DNA of 64,000 nucleotides from Ktedonosporobacter rubrisoli (GTDB lineage: Bacteria > Chloroflexota > Ktedonobacteria > Ktedonobacterales > Ktedonobacteraceae), in contig NZ_CP035758.1 of NCBI RefSeq assembly GCF_004208415.1, positions 7,564,001-7,628,000 on the forward strand, read 5' to 3'. Position numbers and translations under genes: made by a program. The notes beneath the pieces are model-generated. The model was not told where the DNA came from and ran no database searches. It was given only the letters and a program-made list of their open reading frames with translations. Position 1 is the stretch's first letter. Each line of letters starts with the position of its first letter. Shown here one piece after another: positions 53,040 to 62,263 of this stretch.

Positions 53040-53663
53040 CTATCCCTTGACGCCCTGTACTATGCGGAGAAAGTACTGATGAAAACGTGAGTCTCTTTGG
53101 CCTTGGGCCCGAGGTACCTCCGGATGAAATGCAGTGCCCAGCAAGTTTCCTTCACGGACAGCGACGATCCTTCCATCGTCGAGCGTTGCCAGCACCTCCA
53201 CCTCCGGACCAGCCCACTCAACGGCTGGTCCACGGATGAAGAATGCATGGAATGGCGCTTCTCCAAGCGCAGGCACCGACAGATCAGTCTCAAAACTTTC
53301 CCGCTGACTGCCAAACGCATTACGACGAACACGAATATTCATGGAAGCCAACAATGGTTGACCAGCCAGTGCGTTATCCGTCTCCTTTGCCAGAAGAATC
53401 ATTCCCGCACATGTGCCCCAGACGGGAAATCCTTCATGAATTTTTCTCTGCAAAATTTCCTGCAAGCCGTACACTATCATAAGTTTACCGATAGTCGTAC
53501 TCTCGCCACCTGGTATAATTATACCATCTAAATCTTGTAATTGCTCGGGGAGTCGAATGGCTTTTCCTTCTACTCCCAGTTCGGTCAGCGTTTTAAGATG
53601 AGCTTCAAAGTCACCTTGCAATGCTAATACGCCAATTCGGGTCGGAGAGTTGCGCCTTTCCAT
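53040..53663 (-). CDS. pdxT: Pyridoxal 5'-phosphate synthase glutaminase subunit
   Basis: ATG 53663 gives 207 residues. The class I glutaminase has IGVLALQGDFEAHL, PGGESTT, the Cys in WGTCAGMI and the His-Glu in AFHPEV. It feeds ammonia to PdxS. The start lies just after the pdxS stop (8 bp). A longer GTG start at 53681 would overlap pdxS. Confidence 0.96.
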   Translation of the reverse strand: MERRNSPTRIGVLALQGDFEAHLKTLTELGVEGKAIRLPEQLQDLDGIIIPGGESTTIGKLMIVYGLQEILQRKIHEGFPVWGTCAGMILLAKETDNALAGQPLLASMNIRVRRNAFGSQRESFETDLSVPALGEAPFHAFFIRGPAVEWAGPEVEVLATLDDGRIVAVREGNLLGTAFHPEVPRAQGQRDSRFHQYFLRIVQGVKG

Positions 53664-53670
53664 AGCAGAA

Positions 53671-54558
53671 TTACCACCCACGCCTGGCCATCAGTTGCTC
53701 TTCGGGCAAAGTATCAAGATTAATTCCTACCATTGGCTCGCCAAGATTGCGCGATACTTCGGCAAGAATCTCGGGGTCCTGGTAATGGGTTGTCGCGCGG
53801 ACAATGGCTTTAGCTCTCTTCAATGGATCACCTGATTTAAAGATACCGGAACCAACAAAGATACCCTCGGCTCCCAGTCTCATCATCAGGGCTGCATCAG
53901 CGGGGGTGGCGACTCCACCGGCTGAGAAGTTGACAACTGGCAGTTTGCCGCTGCGGGCGATCTCTACAACGAGCTCATAGGGGGCGCCAAGATTCTTGGC
54001 TTCGGACATCAGTTCCTCTTCGGGCAAGCTTTGCAAGCGGCGAATGCCGTCCATGACTGTGCGCATATGGCGTACGGCTTCGATAATATTGCCGGTACCC
54101 GCTTCTCCCTTGGTGCGCAGCATGGCGGCTCCCTCGCCGATACGACGCAAGGCTTCGCCAAGATCGCGCGCGCCACAGACAAAGGGGACTGGGAAGAGAT
54201 GTTTGTTGACGTGGAAACGCTCGTCGGCCGGGGTCAGGACCTCGGATTCATCGATACAATCTACGCCTATCGCCTGGAGAATCTCTGCCTCGACAAAATG
54301 TCCAATGCGACATTTGGCCATTACTGGAATTGTGACCGCCTCTTTGATCTGGATAATGAGCTCAGGGTCGCTCATGCGCGAGACGCCTCCCTGGGCGCGA
54401 ATGTCAGCCGGAACACGCTCCAGAGCCATCACTGCGGAAGCTCCTGCTTCCTCTGCGATCCGTGCCTGCTCTGCATTCACTACATCGCAAATCACTCCTC
54501 CCTTGAGCATCTCTGGGAAGTTACGTTTTACTTGTACGGTTCCTGTCTGCTTTTCCAT
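53671..54558 (-). CDS. pdxS: Pyridoxal 5'-phosphate synthase lyase subunit
   Basis: The product is 295 residues, typical PdxS. It contains GGVICDVVNAEQARIAEEAG, RVPADIRAQGGV, the schiff-base Lys in MAKCRIGH, and the GTGNIIEAVRHMR loop. It makes PLP from ribose 5-phosphate, glyceraldehyde 3-phosphate and ammonia. It is the first gene of a pdxST operon, and GGAGAG lies before ATG 54558. Confidence 0.98.
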   Translation of the reverse strand: MEKQTGTVQVKRNFPEMLKGGVICDVVNAEQARIAEEAGASAVMALERVPADIRAQGGVSRMSDPELIIQIKEAVTIPVMAKCRIGHFVEAEILQAIGVDCIDESEVLTPADERFHVNKHLFPVPFVCGARDLGEALRRIGEGAAMLRTKGEAGTGNIIEAVRHMRTVMDGIRRLQSLPEEELMSEAKNLGAPYELVVEIARSGKLPVVNFSAGGVATPADAALMMRLGAEGIFVGSGIFKSGDPLKRAKAIVRATTHYQDPEILAEVSRNLGEPMVGINLDTLPEEQLMARRGW

Positions 54559-55074
54559 GATTTATTCTCTCCTGGAGTGTGTATTGTGTATAGACTATTT
54601 CTATCAGAATTCTATCACACCATAGAGGGGTCATCTACAGCCAATTGAAGCTGGCGAAACCAGCCATGCTGATTGGCTTGCCAGGCTGACGGTGGAGCTG
54701 CTGCCCGCATTGGTTCGCCTTGTGTAGTTTTTTGGCAGCCTGGCTCTATACCATCTTTCCCTCTTTTATACTCAGCTAAAGGGAGCAGAAAGAAGATTGC
54801 ACGAGCCTCTCAGGCTCCTTAAACGGCCTTCTCTAATTAAATAGGATCTGTTATACTTATGTGCAGAGGCATCCCGTACTTGTTCTATTAATCTTTGCGC
54901 TCAATGTAAGCAGGATATTTTGTATCTCGCTCCTCGCGAACACGAGCGTAAAAGATCATCATTAAGCGCCCGCGCTTGATGATCCATCTCTATTTTCTTA
55001 CCGCAGCGTGTTTTGTCCACTTTTCGTTCCGACGTGCTCAAACGTAAGCAAAGTCAAAGGGGGACCTCGACACA
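54559..55074. other. Gene-free region between pdxS and ABC gene
   Basis: About 515 bp. Two hairpins are visible: GAGCC/GGCTC at 54803-54817, and a bulged 12-bp stem at 54954-54984 (GATCATC...GATGATC). It should hold divergent promoters for pdxST and the ABC ATPase. No frame with ribosome site was found. Confidence 0.45.
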
Positions 55075-56226
55075 ATGTATACGCTGGAAGTGAGCGGAGT
55101 AACAAAATATTTTGGGAAAGCGTGTGCACTTGACAATGTGAATTTCCAGGTCAGCGATAGCGAGCTCTTTGCTCTGGTCGGGCCTTCGGGCAGCGGCAAG
55201 ACGACTATTTTACGCATCATTTGTGGCCTGGAAACTGCAGATTCTGGCAAAGTTATTCTGGATGGACGAAATATCTCTAAGTTAGAGCCTGGCGCCCGCA
55301 ATATAAGTATGATGTTTCAAAGCCCTTATGGTTTACTGCCCTTCTTGAATGTTTTTGATAACATCGCCTTCGGCTTAAAGACTCGCCGTTTGGATTCTTC
55401 GGGCATTGAGATGAGGGTCGTAGGGGTTGCCCATACCCTTGGTATCTATCACTTGCTCCAACGTAAAATCGCGCATCTCTCAGGTGGTGAACAGCAGCGC
55501 GTTGCGCTGGCGCGGCTGTTAGTTCGGGAGACGGCTCTTTCTATCTTCGATGAACCTCTTTCCCATATTGATGCTCATCAACGCCAGCATACTTTGCGCG
55601 AGATACTGCTGGTACACCGGATGAAGCACAGGCCAAGTATTTATGTCACTCACGATCATGTGGAGGCCTTTGCCGTGGCCAGCCGCATTGCGGTGCTGGC
55701 CAATGGACGCGTTCAGCAGATCGGGACGCGCGATGAGCTGCTGCACACCCCTGCCAATCTCTTTGTGGCCCAGTTTATGAGTACGCCACCCATGAACCTG
55801 GTTTATGGCTACCTGCAGGGAGCCTATACGCAGGAAGGCATGCGCTTTCGTGTGCTCTCCAGGGATTTCTCTTTGCCACTGCCAATGGCCTGGACGCAGT
55901 TTATACAGCGCAACAACTGGCCGGAGGTCGTGGTGGGGGTGCGGCCCGAGGCGATTGTGCCTCTGGGGGGCCTGGATGCTGTGGCGGCAAAATCGTATTT
56001 TCGTCTCTATGCCGAGATTGTTGGGCATGAAGGCCACGAAAAGAGCATTACTGTCAGGCTCAAGGTGGGCATCGCTACTGAGCTTAATGCGCTGATGTAC
56101 GATATGCTGCCGGAGAATTTAAGGACGGGACAGAGAATGGTGGTAGGTATAGATATTGCCAGGCTATGCCTGTTTGATCCGCGGGATGGGCGTTTGCTGC
56201 TTGGACCACAGACAGCCGTGGTTTAA
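55075..56226 (+). CDS. ABC transporter ATPase, MalK/UgpC type, orphan
   Basis: The product is 383 residues. Walker A GPSGSGKTT (about residue 38-46), Q-loop MMFQSPYGLLPF, signature LSGGEQQRVALARLL, and Walker B LSIFDEPLSHID, followed by the H-loop YVTHDHVEA. The C-terminal 140 residues form the OB-like MalK regulatory domain (VVVGVRPEAIVPLGG). Carbohydrate-uptake (CUT1) systems use such subunits, which may serve several permeases. No permease or binding protein is nearby. Confidence 0.92.
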   Translation: MYTLEVSGVTKYFGKACALDNVNFQVSDSELFALVGPSGSGKTTILRIICGLETADSGKVILDGRNISKLEPGARNISMMFQSPYGLLPFLNVFDNIAFGLKTRRLDSSGIEMRVVGVAHTLGIYHLLQRKIAHLSGGEQQRVALARLLVRETALSIFDEPLSHIDAHQRQHTLREILLVHRMKHRPSIYVTHDHVEAFAVASRIAVLANGRVQQIGTRDELLHTPANLFVAQFMSTPPMNLVYGYLQGAYTQEGMRFRVLSRDFSLPLPMAWTQFIQRNNWPEVVVGVRPEAIVPLGGLDAVAAKSYFRLYAEIVGHEGHEKSITVRLKVGIATELNALMYDMLPENLRTGQRMVVGIDIARLCLFDPRDGRLLLGPQTAVV

Positions 56227-56633
56227 ATTAAATGCAGGCTCAGGCGTAATGCTTTATCTACGCGGCGCAGATCATCTACACTGATCGCCCCCCTCTTGCG
56301 AATCAAGCGCGTTTTTTCGATAGTCATGATCTGCTCACATTTTACGTCGGTATAATCGGTTAGCCCGTTTTCTTCAGATGGCGCGATGCGTACATGCAGC
56401 GGTAATTCTCGCGCCGTACGGCTCATTGACGCCACAATCGTCAATGGATACGAACGAGAAGCGTTGCCATTGTCGTTCTGAATAATTAAAGCAGGGCGAG
56501 TGCCCTGTTGTTCAGCGCCACGACCGGGTGACCAATTCACATCCCAAATCTCACCACGCCGGGGATCGGGCCAATATTCATATGATTCTTGTTGTCGCGG
56601 GCTGGGCAACGTGTGCCTGGCCTCTTCACTCAT
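56223..56633 (-). CDS. MazF/PemK-type toxin (mRNA endoribonuclease)
   Basis: The product is 136 residues. The core has RRGEIWDVNWSPGRGAEQQG, RPALIIQNDNGN and TVASMSRT, and the C-terminal IMTIEKTRLIRKRGAIS, all PemK/MazF features. The N-terminus has about 20 extra residues. It should cleave mRNA when its antitoxin is lost. ATG 56633 overlaps the antitoxin stop by 4 bases, and the 3' end overlaps the ABC gene stop by 4 bases. Confidence 0.92.
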   Translation of the reverse strand: MSEEARHTLPSPRQQESYEYWPDPRRGEIWDVNWSPGRGAEQQGTRPALIIQNDNGNASRSYPLTIVASMSRTARELPLHVRIAPSEENGLTDYTDVKCEQIMTIEKTRLIRKRGAISVDDLRRVDKALRLSLHLI

Positions 56634-56956
56634 GCAACTATACCTTCACATCCAGCAGCAAAAAAAAAGCGCGCCTCTTCCACGGTGTCAGGAATAGAAC
56701 CAAGGTAGGCATAGGCTTCATCGAGGGATTGATTGAGAGAGGAGAGTTCTTGTTCGCGTTTCTGAATGATAGCTGCTTTTAGCTGCTGGTAGTTGTCTTG
56801 TCTCATAATCTCCATGATCGTTTCTACTACGTCTCCTAGAGACGAATCCAGCTCCACAGCTAGAGCCTTCAATTCTTTGTGCTGTGTTGAAGGGATTAAT
56901 ATTGATTTACGAACGAGGTTCTCATGACGATAGAAATCAGTATGCACGACAGCCAT
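56630..56956 (-). CDS. Antitoxin partner of the MazF-like toxin
   Basis: The product is 108 residues. The N-terminal half VRKSILIPSTQHKELKALAVEL looks like a ribbon-helix-helix DNA-binding domain; the C-terminal half is helical and acidic, suited to masking the toxin. The overlap with the toxin start gives translational coupling. It probably represses its own promoter. A TAGGAGG lies upstream of ATG 56956. Confidence 0.8.
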   Translation of the reverse strand: MAVVHTDFYRHENLVRKSILIPSTQHKELKALAVELDSSLGDVVETIMEIMRQDNYQQLKAAIIQKREQELSSLNQSLDEAYAYLGSIPDTVEEARFFFAAGCEGIVA

Positions 56957-57098
56957 GTAGATGCCTCCTAGTTACAAAACTCGACGCCATCTCTTTCAAT
57001 TGTACTGGTCTCCCCTTTAATTGTCAATAAAATGGCGCAGGGAAGAATTCATGGCTAGTGGATGAGATTTTACGCATGTGATGTGTGTAATACCTCAA

Positions 57099-57149
57099 AT
57101 AAGCCGCCGATGCATGGGTTAAAGGCGTGAAGGATGGTCGGCGGCTTAT
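57099..57149 (-). terminator. Inverted repeat after acyl-CoA ligase gene
   Basis: ATAAGCCGCCGA pairs exactly with TCGGCGGCTTAT over a 27-base loop, 40 bp after the ligase stop. It may stop transcription from either side. Confidence 0.65.
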
Positions 57150-57192
57150 CTCGCATGCTTGCTAACACAGCGTTACATCCGCTTAACAATGT

Positions 57193-58938
57193 TCATACTG
57201 TTTGTGCTGCTATCGTGCTTTCCAGGCCCAGAGCTTTGATCGCTTGCTCACGTAGGACAAATTTCTGGATCTTGCCGCTTGTCGTCATAGGGAAGCTCTC
57301 GACAAACTGGAAGTAGCGAGGTATCTTCTGGCGGCTTAATCGGCCCTGACAATAGCTGCGCACATCCTCTTCGCTGAGGGTGCCTGGCTGATGGGCTCGG
57401 ATGACTGCCAGCAGTTCTTCGCCAAAGAATCTATCAGGTATGCCCAGCACATAGACGTCGGCGATGGCGGAATGGCTGCTCAGGACTGCCTCTATCTCGC
57501 GCGGGAAAATAGTTTCTCCGCCCCTGACTATCATCTCTTTGAGCAAACCAATGATGCTAACATAGCCATGCGTGTCTATGCTGACGAGATCGCCAGTGTG
57601 CAGCCAGCCATCTCCATCGATGGATTCGGCTGTCCTATCTGGCATGTTGTAGTAGCCCTGCATGACCAGATAGCCCCGGCAACATAGCTCACCAGGTTCC
57701 CCGCAGGCTACAAGCTTTCCCGTGGCAGGATTAATTACTTTTACTTCGATGTGGGGCAAGGGGACGCCCACGGTAGCTGCTTTGAGCTCGAAGGGATCGT
57801 CTGGTCGCGTGAGTGTAATGGCGGCGCTGGCTTCCGTCTGGACGAAGACGATGGCGACATCTGCGCCCGTGCGCTCCTTGACTTCTTCCATCAATTGGGC
57901 CGCGACGGGAGCGCCTCCGCTTACTACAGCTCTGAGTGAGGAGAGATCATAGTTGCTGAACTCCGGGTGGTGCAGCATGGCGCTGAGCATGTCAGGGGTG
58001 GCCCCCAGTAAGGTGCAGCGCTCGACGCTACAGATTTGCAGAGCTCGGGCAGGATCAAAGGCGATAAGCGGGTGGAGCGTTGTGCCTTTATAGAGTGAGC
58101 CGAGCGCGGCAAGAATACAACCGCTTACGTAGAAGAAGGGTATGGCCGTACAACAACTGTCCGCGGAGCTCACTCCCCAGCGCGTAGCAAAATCGATGGC
58201 ATTGTTGAGAATGCTATAGTGAGTAAGAACAACGCCCCTGGGAGTCCCTGTGGTGCCCGCAGTAAACTGGATGATGGCGGGATCGCCAGGACGAATGGTG
58301 GCCTGACGTTGCTGCAGGGCTTCGGAGCTGATTTGCGCTCCATGCGCTACTATCTCGCGGAAAAGCGCCGGGCGCCAGTCTTCAAGTTCTGATGTGTGCG
58401 AGGGCGAGGCTCCTAAGAGGCAGACATAACGCAGCTGCGGTAGCTCTGTACTGCTCACCTCGCCATATTTCAGGCCTGGTGTCAGCAGAGAACGTACCAC
58501 CTTGCGGCAATCATGCTCGTGCATCCGAGCCATAAAGAAGAGGGCTACAACGTCGGCTTGCTTAAGCGCGTAGGTCAGCTCCTCACCTTGATAGGCTGGA
58601 TCAATTGTGACCAGAACCAGCCCGGCTTTGGCCGCCGCCATCTGGAGCAGCAACCATTCTGGCATGTTAAGCGACCAGACTGCGATGTGCTCTCCTTTTT
58701 GCAGGCCCAGGGCCAGTAAGCCGCGCGCAACCTCGTCGACGTTGCTCCGATAATCTTGGTAGGTCCAGCGAATATCGAGCGCTTCGCTGTACTCAGGATA
58801 ACAGGAGTAGACGATGGCCTCGCGCTCAGGAATCTCGTTTGCCCGCTGATCCAGGAGATCTCCAACAGTTATTTCTTGCAGTGGCTCTTTGCTTGTCTCA
58901 GCCCGCCAGTATGACAGGCCATTGCCAGTCATGCCCAT
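57193..58938 (-). CDS. AMP-dependent acyl-CoA ligase
   Basis: ATG 58938 has AGGAGG eight bases upstream; ATG 58944 is too close to it. The product is 581 residues. The P-loop-like motif reads QFTAGTTGTPRGVVLTH, with Ala and Arg where most relatives have Ser and Lys. Later motifs are DGWLHTGDLVSID, KEMIVRGGETIFP and the catalytic Lys in TTSGKIQKF. It resembles the FadD13/DitJ branch that activates fatty or aromatic acids. The gene lies next to fatty-acid dehydratase genes but on the opposite strand. Confidence 0.92.
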   Translation of the reverse strand: MGMTGNGLSYWRAETSKEPLQEITVGDLLDQRANEIPEREAIVYSCYPEYSEALDIRWTYQDYRSNVDEVARGLLALGLQKGEHIAVWSLNMPEWLLLQMAAAKAGLVLVTIDPAYQGEELTYALKQADVVALFFMARMHEHDCRKVVRSLLTPGLKYGEVSSTELPQLRYVCLLGASPSHTSELEDWRPALFREIVAHGAQISSEALQQRQATIRPGDPAIIQFTAGTTGTPRGVVLTHYSILNNAIDFATRWGVSSADSCCTAIPFFYVSGCILAALGSLYKGTTLHPLIAFDPARALQICSVERCTLLGATPDMLSAMLHHPEFSNYDLSSLRAVVSGGAPVAAQLMEEVKERTGADVAIVFVQTEASAAITLTRPDDPFELKAATVGVPLPHIEVKVINPATGKLVACGEPGELCCRGYLVMQGYYNMPDRTAESIDGDGWLHTGDLVSIDTHGYVSIIGLLKEMIVRGGETIFPREIEAVLSSHSAIADVYVLGIPDRFFGEELLAVIRAHQPGTLSEEDVRSYCQGRLSRQKIPRYFQFVESFPMTTSGKIQKFVLREQAIKALGLESTIAAQTV

Positions 58939-59479
58939 ATACATATCCTCCTGTCAGGCACGCTACATCTCCATGTCCGATAACGTAGAAGTATCTACTC
59001 AGGCTTCTCGTCTGAAAAGGGAAAGAATATAGAATTCGGGCAACACAGCTACTTGCTTTCCTCTATTCGTAGCGTACGCTCTATGTCAAAATGTGTCAAG
59101 CTGTTACTTTAAGTGTAGCGAAGCCGGCAAAACCAGGCCTGAGCTGTGGTCAGGCGTAAATAATGCCGCGCCGCACAAGAACTAGTTATTTTCCTGCGCT
59201 CTGGCTCTTGACAAGATCTCCTTAACGGGCCATGCTATTACAGCAAAGTTGCTGCAATAGTCGTTGGCCCTAAGCTTTGCCGGCATGGCCCGCGATGGTT
59301 GGCGAGACTGTTACAGGATTGGCTGGCAAGCATAGTTGCCCCGGGCTCTTCTCGAAGCTCGTTTACGCCACGCGCTGGACGGGTAGAAGATTAAGCAACG
59401 GCTCGGTTCAGGGAGACCGAGAACTTGCTTGAGGCCAGGCAAACTTTTAAGCTGAGCGAAAGGACAAAGGAAGCATTGT
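58939..59479. other. Gene-free region with nested inverted repeats
   Basis: CGGGCCATGC (59226-59235) and GCATGGCCCG (59283-59292) enclose a smaller hairpin, CAGCAA-AG-TTGCTG (59241-59254). TTGACA lies shortly upstream (about 59208). A third hairpin, CTCGGT/ACCGAG, lies near 59402. This may be an operator or leader RNA for the MaoC genes. The rest shows nothing. Confidence 0.5.
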
Positions 59480-59932
59480 ATGTTTGATAAAAGTAAGGTC
59501 GGCACAAGTTTTCCACCCTTTAAGATCGAGGTGGAGCGCTGTAAAATTCATGAATTCAATCTGGCAATCGGTGATCCAAATCCTATTTATCATAGTCGCG
59601 AGGCGGCCCTGGCTGCCGAGTATCGCGATGTGCCGCTTTCACCTACGGCCGCAACAATCTTTAATTTCTGGGGCAATACGCAGGCGGCCGAACAGTTTGC
59701 CAGCGTTGGCATCAACGTTAAGCGTATCCTGCACGGGGATGAAGAGTATGAGTATCAAGCGCCAATCTATCCCGGCGATGTCCTGACCGGGGTCATGCGT
59801 ATTGTCGAAGGCAAGCACCGCCAGATGAAGGATGGCTCTTCGCTCGATGTCCTCACTACAGAGATACAATATACGAACCAGCAAGAGCAGCCGGTCTTAA
59901 AAGCGCGCACAACCATTGCTGTTCGCGAGTAA
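59480..59932 (+). CDS. MaoC-like dehydratase, HadA/FAS1-type N-terminal hot dog
   Basis: The product is 150 residues. The fold contains FKIEVERCKIHEFNLAIGDPNPIYH, and the middle EYEYQAPIYPGDVLTG matches the HadA/HadC type subunit, which lacks the catalytic Asp-His pair and pairs with an active HadB. It should be part of 3-hydroxyacyl dehydratase of fatty-acid synthesis. The active partner follows at 60087. ATG 59480 follows AAAGGAAG. Confidence 0.88.
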   Translation: MFDKSKVGTSFPPFKIEVERCKIHEFNLAIGDPNPIYHSREAALAAEYRDVPLSPTAATIFNFWGNTQAAEQFASVGINVKRILHGDEEYEYQAPIYPGDVLTGVMRIVEGKHRQMKDGSSLDVLTTEIQYTNQQEQPVLKARTTIAVRE

Positions 59933-60086
59933 TGAAGTACTGAGCAACATAGATCTATAGCGTATCATACTGGCAATTGACCTTTTTTGATTTGTCCTCT
60001 ATACTTAGCTCTGGAACTGCAGCTTTGTGGATGTAATGCTCCACGCTTCGCGGTCAGGGCGCTGCATTTAAGGAGAAGAAGATCGC

Positions 60087-60536
60087 ATGTCCACTGATAT
60101 TCATACATCAGGCCCGCGCTATTTTGAGGATGTCCAGGTAGGCGACGCGATTCCCCAACTCGTGAAAGATCCTGTTACCCATTTACAGCTTGTGCGCTAT
60201 GCCGGTGCTTCTGGCGATTTTAATCCTCTGCATACCGATCCCAGGATCGGTGAGGAGATCGGGACCGGAGGCATTATCGCTCATGGTATGCTGATTATGG
60301 GCTTCGTGGGCCAGATGCTTAGCGATTATGTGGGGCCGACTGCCCTGCGCAAGTTTAATGTGCGCTTCAAGGGTATGACCCACCTTGGCGATGTTATCAC
60401 CTGTAGCGGGACCATTACGAGCAAAGACGAGGTTGATGGCGAGGGCCGTATCTCGGGCAAGGTTCAGGCTGCTGATCAGAATGGCGATGTGAAGGTCGTC
60501 GGCTCTTTTGTCGCGGCCTTGCCCCGTAAAGCTTAA
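60087..60536 (+). CDS. MaoC-like dehydratase, HadB type
   Basis: The product is 149 residues. The hydratase motif YAGASGDFNPLHTDP holds the catalytic Asp and His, and GTGGIIAHGMLIMGFVGQML matches the MaoC hot-dog fold. It should remove water from 3-hydroxyacyl thioesters together with the 59480 product. TTAAGGAGAAG precedes ATG 60087. The 70-bp gap to the next gene suggests an operon with the reductase. Confidence 0.92.
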   Translation: MSTDIHTSGPRYFEDVQVGDAIPQLVKDPVTHLQLVRYAGASGDFNPLHTDPRIGEEIGTGGIIAHGMLIMGFVGQMLSDYVGPTALRKFNVRFKGMTHLGDVITCSGTITSKDEVDGEGRISGKVQAADQNGDVKVVGSFVAALPRKA

Positions 60537-60605
60537 ATATTTCGTGTTAAATCAGCCCTGTAGAGCGGAAAGAAGTCTTTAGTAGTAGAGGAGAAGAGGT
60601 TTTCC

Positions 60606-61439
60606 GTGGGTATGCTTGACGGCAAAGTGGCGATTATTACGGGCGCCGGACGTGGCATCGGGGCCGCTGCGGCCAGACTGTTCGCGCTAGAGGGTGCAGC
60701 AGTCATTGTAAGCGACCTTGATGCGGAGCAGGCTGAGGAAACTGCCGGCGCTATTCGGGCCCAGGGCGGCAATGCGGCCGTGGCTGTGGTCGTGGGAGAT
60801 GTCACCGATCCAGCTTTTCCAGCCCAATTGATTAAAGCCACGCTTGATACCTTTAACTCACTTGATATCATCGTGAATAATGCCGGCTATACCTGGGACG
60901 GCGTGATTCAAAATATGAGCGATAAGCAGTGGTCGGCGATGCTCGATGTGCATCTAACGGCTCCTTTCCGTATTCTGCGCGAGGCCTCGCACTATATTCG
61001 CGATGCCGCCAAAAAAGAGCAAGCCGCCTTTGGCCAGGCCAAAGCGCGTAAAGTGATCAACGTGAGCTCCGTCACCGGCGTCTATGGCAATGCTGGCCAG
61101 GTCAATTATGCGGCGGGCAAAGCCGGCATCACCGGCGTTACGAAGACGCTGGCGAAAGAATGGGGGCGTTACAATGTGCAGGTCAATTGTGTCTGCTATG
61201 GCTTTATCGATACGCGTCTGACCGCGGCCAAAGAGCAGGGCGGCATAACCGAGCGGCATGGAGAACAGATCGCGCTTGGCGTGCCTGAACAGATGCGACA
61301 GATGGCCCCGCTGCTCATTCCGCTGGGCCGTCCCGGGACGCCTGAAGAGGCGGCCGGCCCCATGCTCTTCCTTGCCTCTTCCCTCTCAAATTATGTATCA
61401 GGCCATGTGCTAGAGGTGACCGGCGGGCGTGTAGGCTGA
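60606..61439 (+). CDS. 3-oxoacyl-ACP reductase-like SDR
   Basis: The product is 277 residues from GTG 60606 (ATG 60612 also possible). TGAGRGIGA, NNAGY, and the triad Ser with NYAAGKAG are present. A 20-residue insertion (DAAKKEQAAFGQAKAR) before the Ser strand and an extra segment after NCVCYGFIDTRLTAAK set it apart from classic FabG, as in actinobacterial FabG4-like enzymes. Together with the two MaoC proteins it forms a reduction-dehydration set for acyl chains. Confidence 0.92.
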   Translation: MGMLDGKVAIITGAGRGIGAAAARLFALEGAAVIVSDLDAEQAEETAGAIRAQGGNAAVAVVVGDVTDPAFPAQLIKATLDTFNSLDIIVNNAGYTWDGVIQNMSDKQWSAMLDVHLTAPFRILREASHYIRDAAKKEQAAFGQAKARKVINVSSVTGVYGNAGQVNYAAGKAGITGVTKTLAKEWGRYNVQVNCVCYGFIDTRLTAAKEQGGITERHGEQIALGVPEQMRQMAPLLIPLGRPGTPEEAAGPMLFLASSLSNYVSGHVLEVTGGRVG

Positions 61440-61532
61440 ACATCATCTCTTTCTCTTCAGAAAGAAACCGACTATAATACTAACAAGAGGAATATCGTTT
61501 GGGGAAGTAGTAGCGAGTAAAGGATTGTATGT

Positions 61533-62090
61533 ATGGCTATACCGCCGCTGCACCAACGGCTCGATAACTATAGCGTCCTGCGCCCACTCGATGAACGGGA
61601 TGCTCAAGAGATCTTTGAGCTGGTAGAACGTAATCGGCCCCACCTGCGCGCCTGGCTGCCCTGGCTGGACGTAACCCGCACAGCTGATGATGAGCGCGTG
61701 TTCTTGCGCAGCCTGGCGGCCCAATACGCCAGCAATAATAGCTTTAGCTGCGCTATCCTCTATAAAGGAAAGATTGCCGGAACGGTTAGCTACCATCCCA
61801 TTAATTGGTCCAATCGCAAAGTAGAGCTGGGCTACTGGCTCGCTGAGGAATTCCAGGGAAAAGGTCTGATGACCAGAGCTTGCCAGGCTATGATCACCTA
61901 TGCCTTTCATACAATGAAGCTGAATAAAGTTGAAATTCGCTGCGCGACTGAGAACGTCCGCAGCCGCGCCATTCCTGAACGGCTGGGCTTTAAAGAAGAA
62001 GGCTTGATTCGGCAGGCGGAATGGCTCTATGATCATTATGTGGATCTTGTTGTCTATGGTCTCTTAGCCAGCGAATGGCCCCCAAAATAA
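61533..62090 (+). CDS. GNAT acetyltransferase, RimJ/RimL type
   Basis: The product is 185 residues. The start ATG 61533 follows a weak site (AAAGGATTG). The motifs LRPLDERDAQEIFELVERN, ELGYWLAEEFQGKGLMTRA (acetyl-CoA loop) and NVRSRAIPERLGFKEEG are those of RimJ/RimL ribosomal-protein or antibiotic-related acetyltransferases. The gene stands alone, 90 bp after the reductase. Confidence 0.93.
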   Translation: MAIPPLHQRLDNYSVLRPLDERDAQEIFELVERNRPHLRAWLPWLDVTRTADDERVFLRSLAAQYASNNSFSCAILYKGKIAGTVSYHPINWSNRKVELGYWLAEEFQGKGLMTRACQAMITYAFHTMKLNKVEIRCATENVRSRAIPERLGFKEEGLIRQAEWLYDHYVDLVVYGLLASEWPPK

Positions 62091-62263
62091 CTATAATAGC
62101 TGTCTGAAAGCAGGATCAAGAGCTTTAGGAATTGGGTACAATTGGCACGTTAGCACCGTCAGTGTAACCTGTGCCTGTTTATAAACGTATTTCTCCAAGA
62201 TAGGATATAATGCTAAAGACGCAATTTTTATACATCGTAAATTAATAGGGGTAAGATCTGGAT

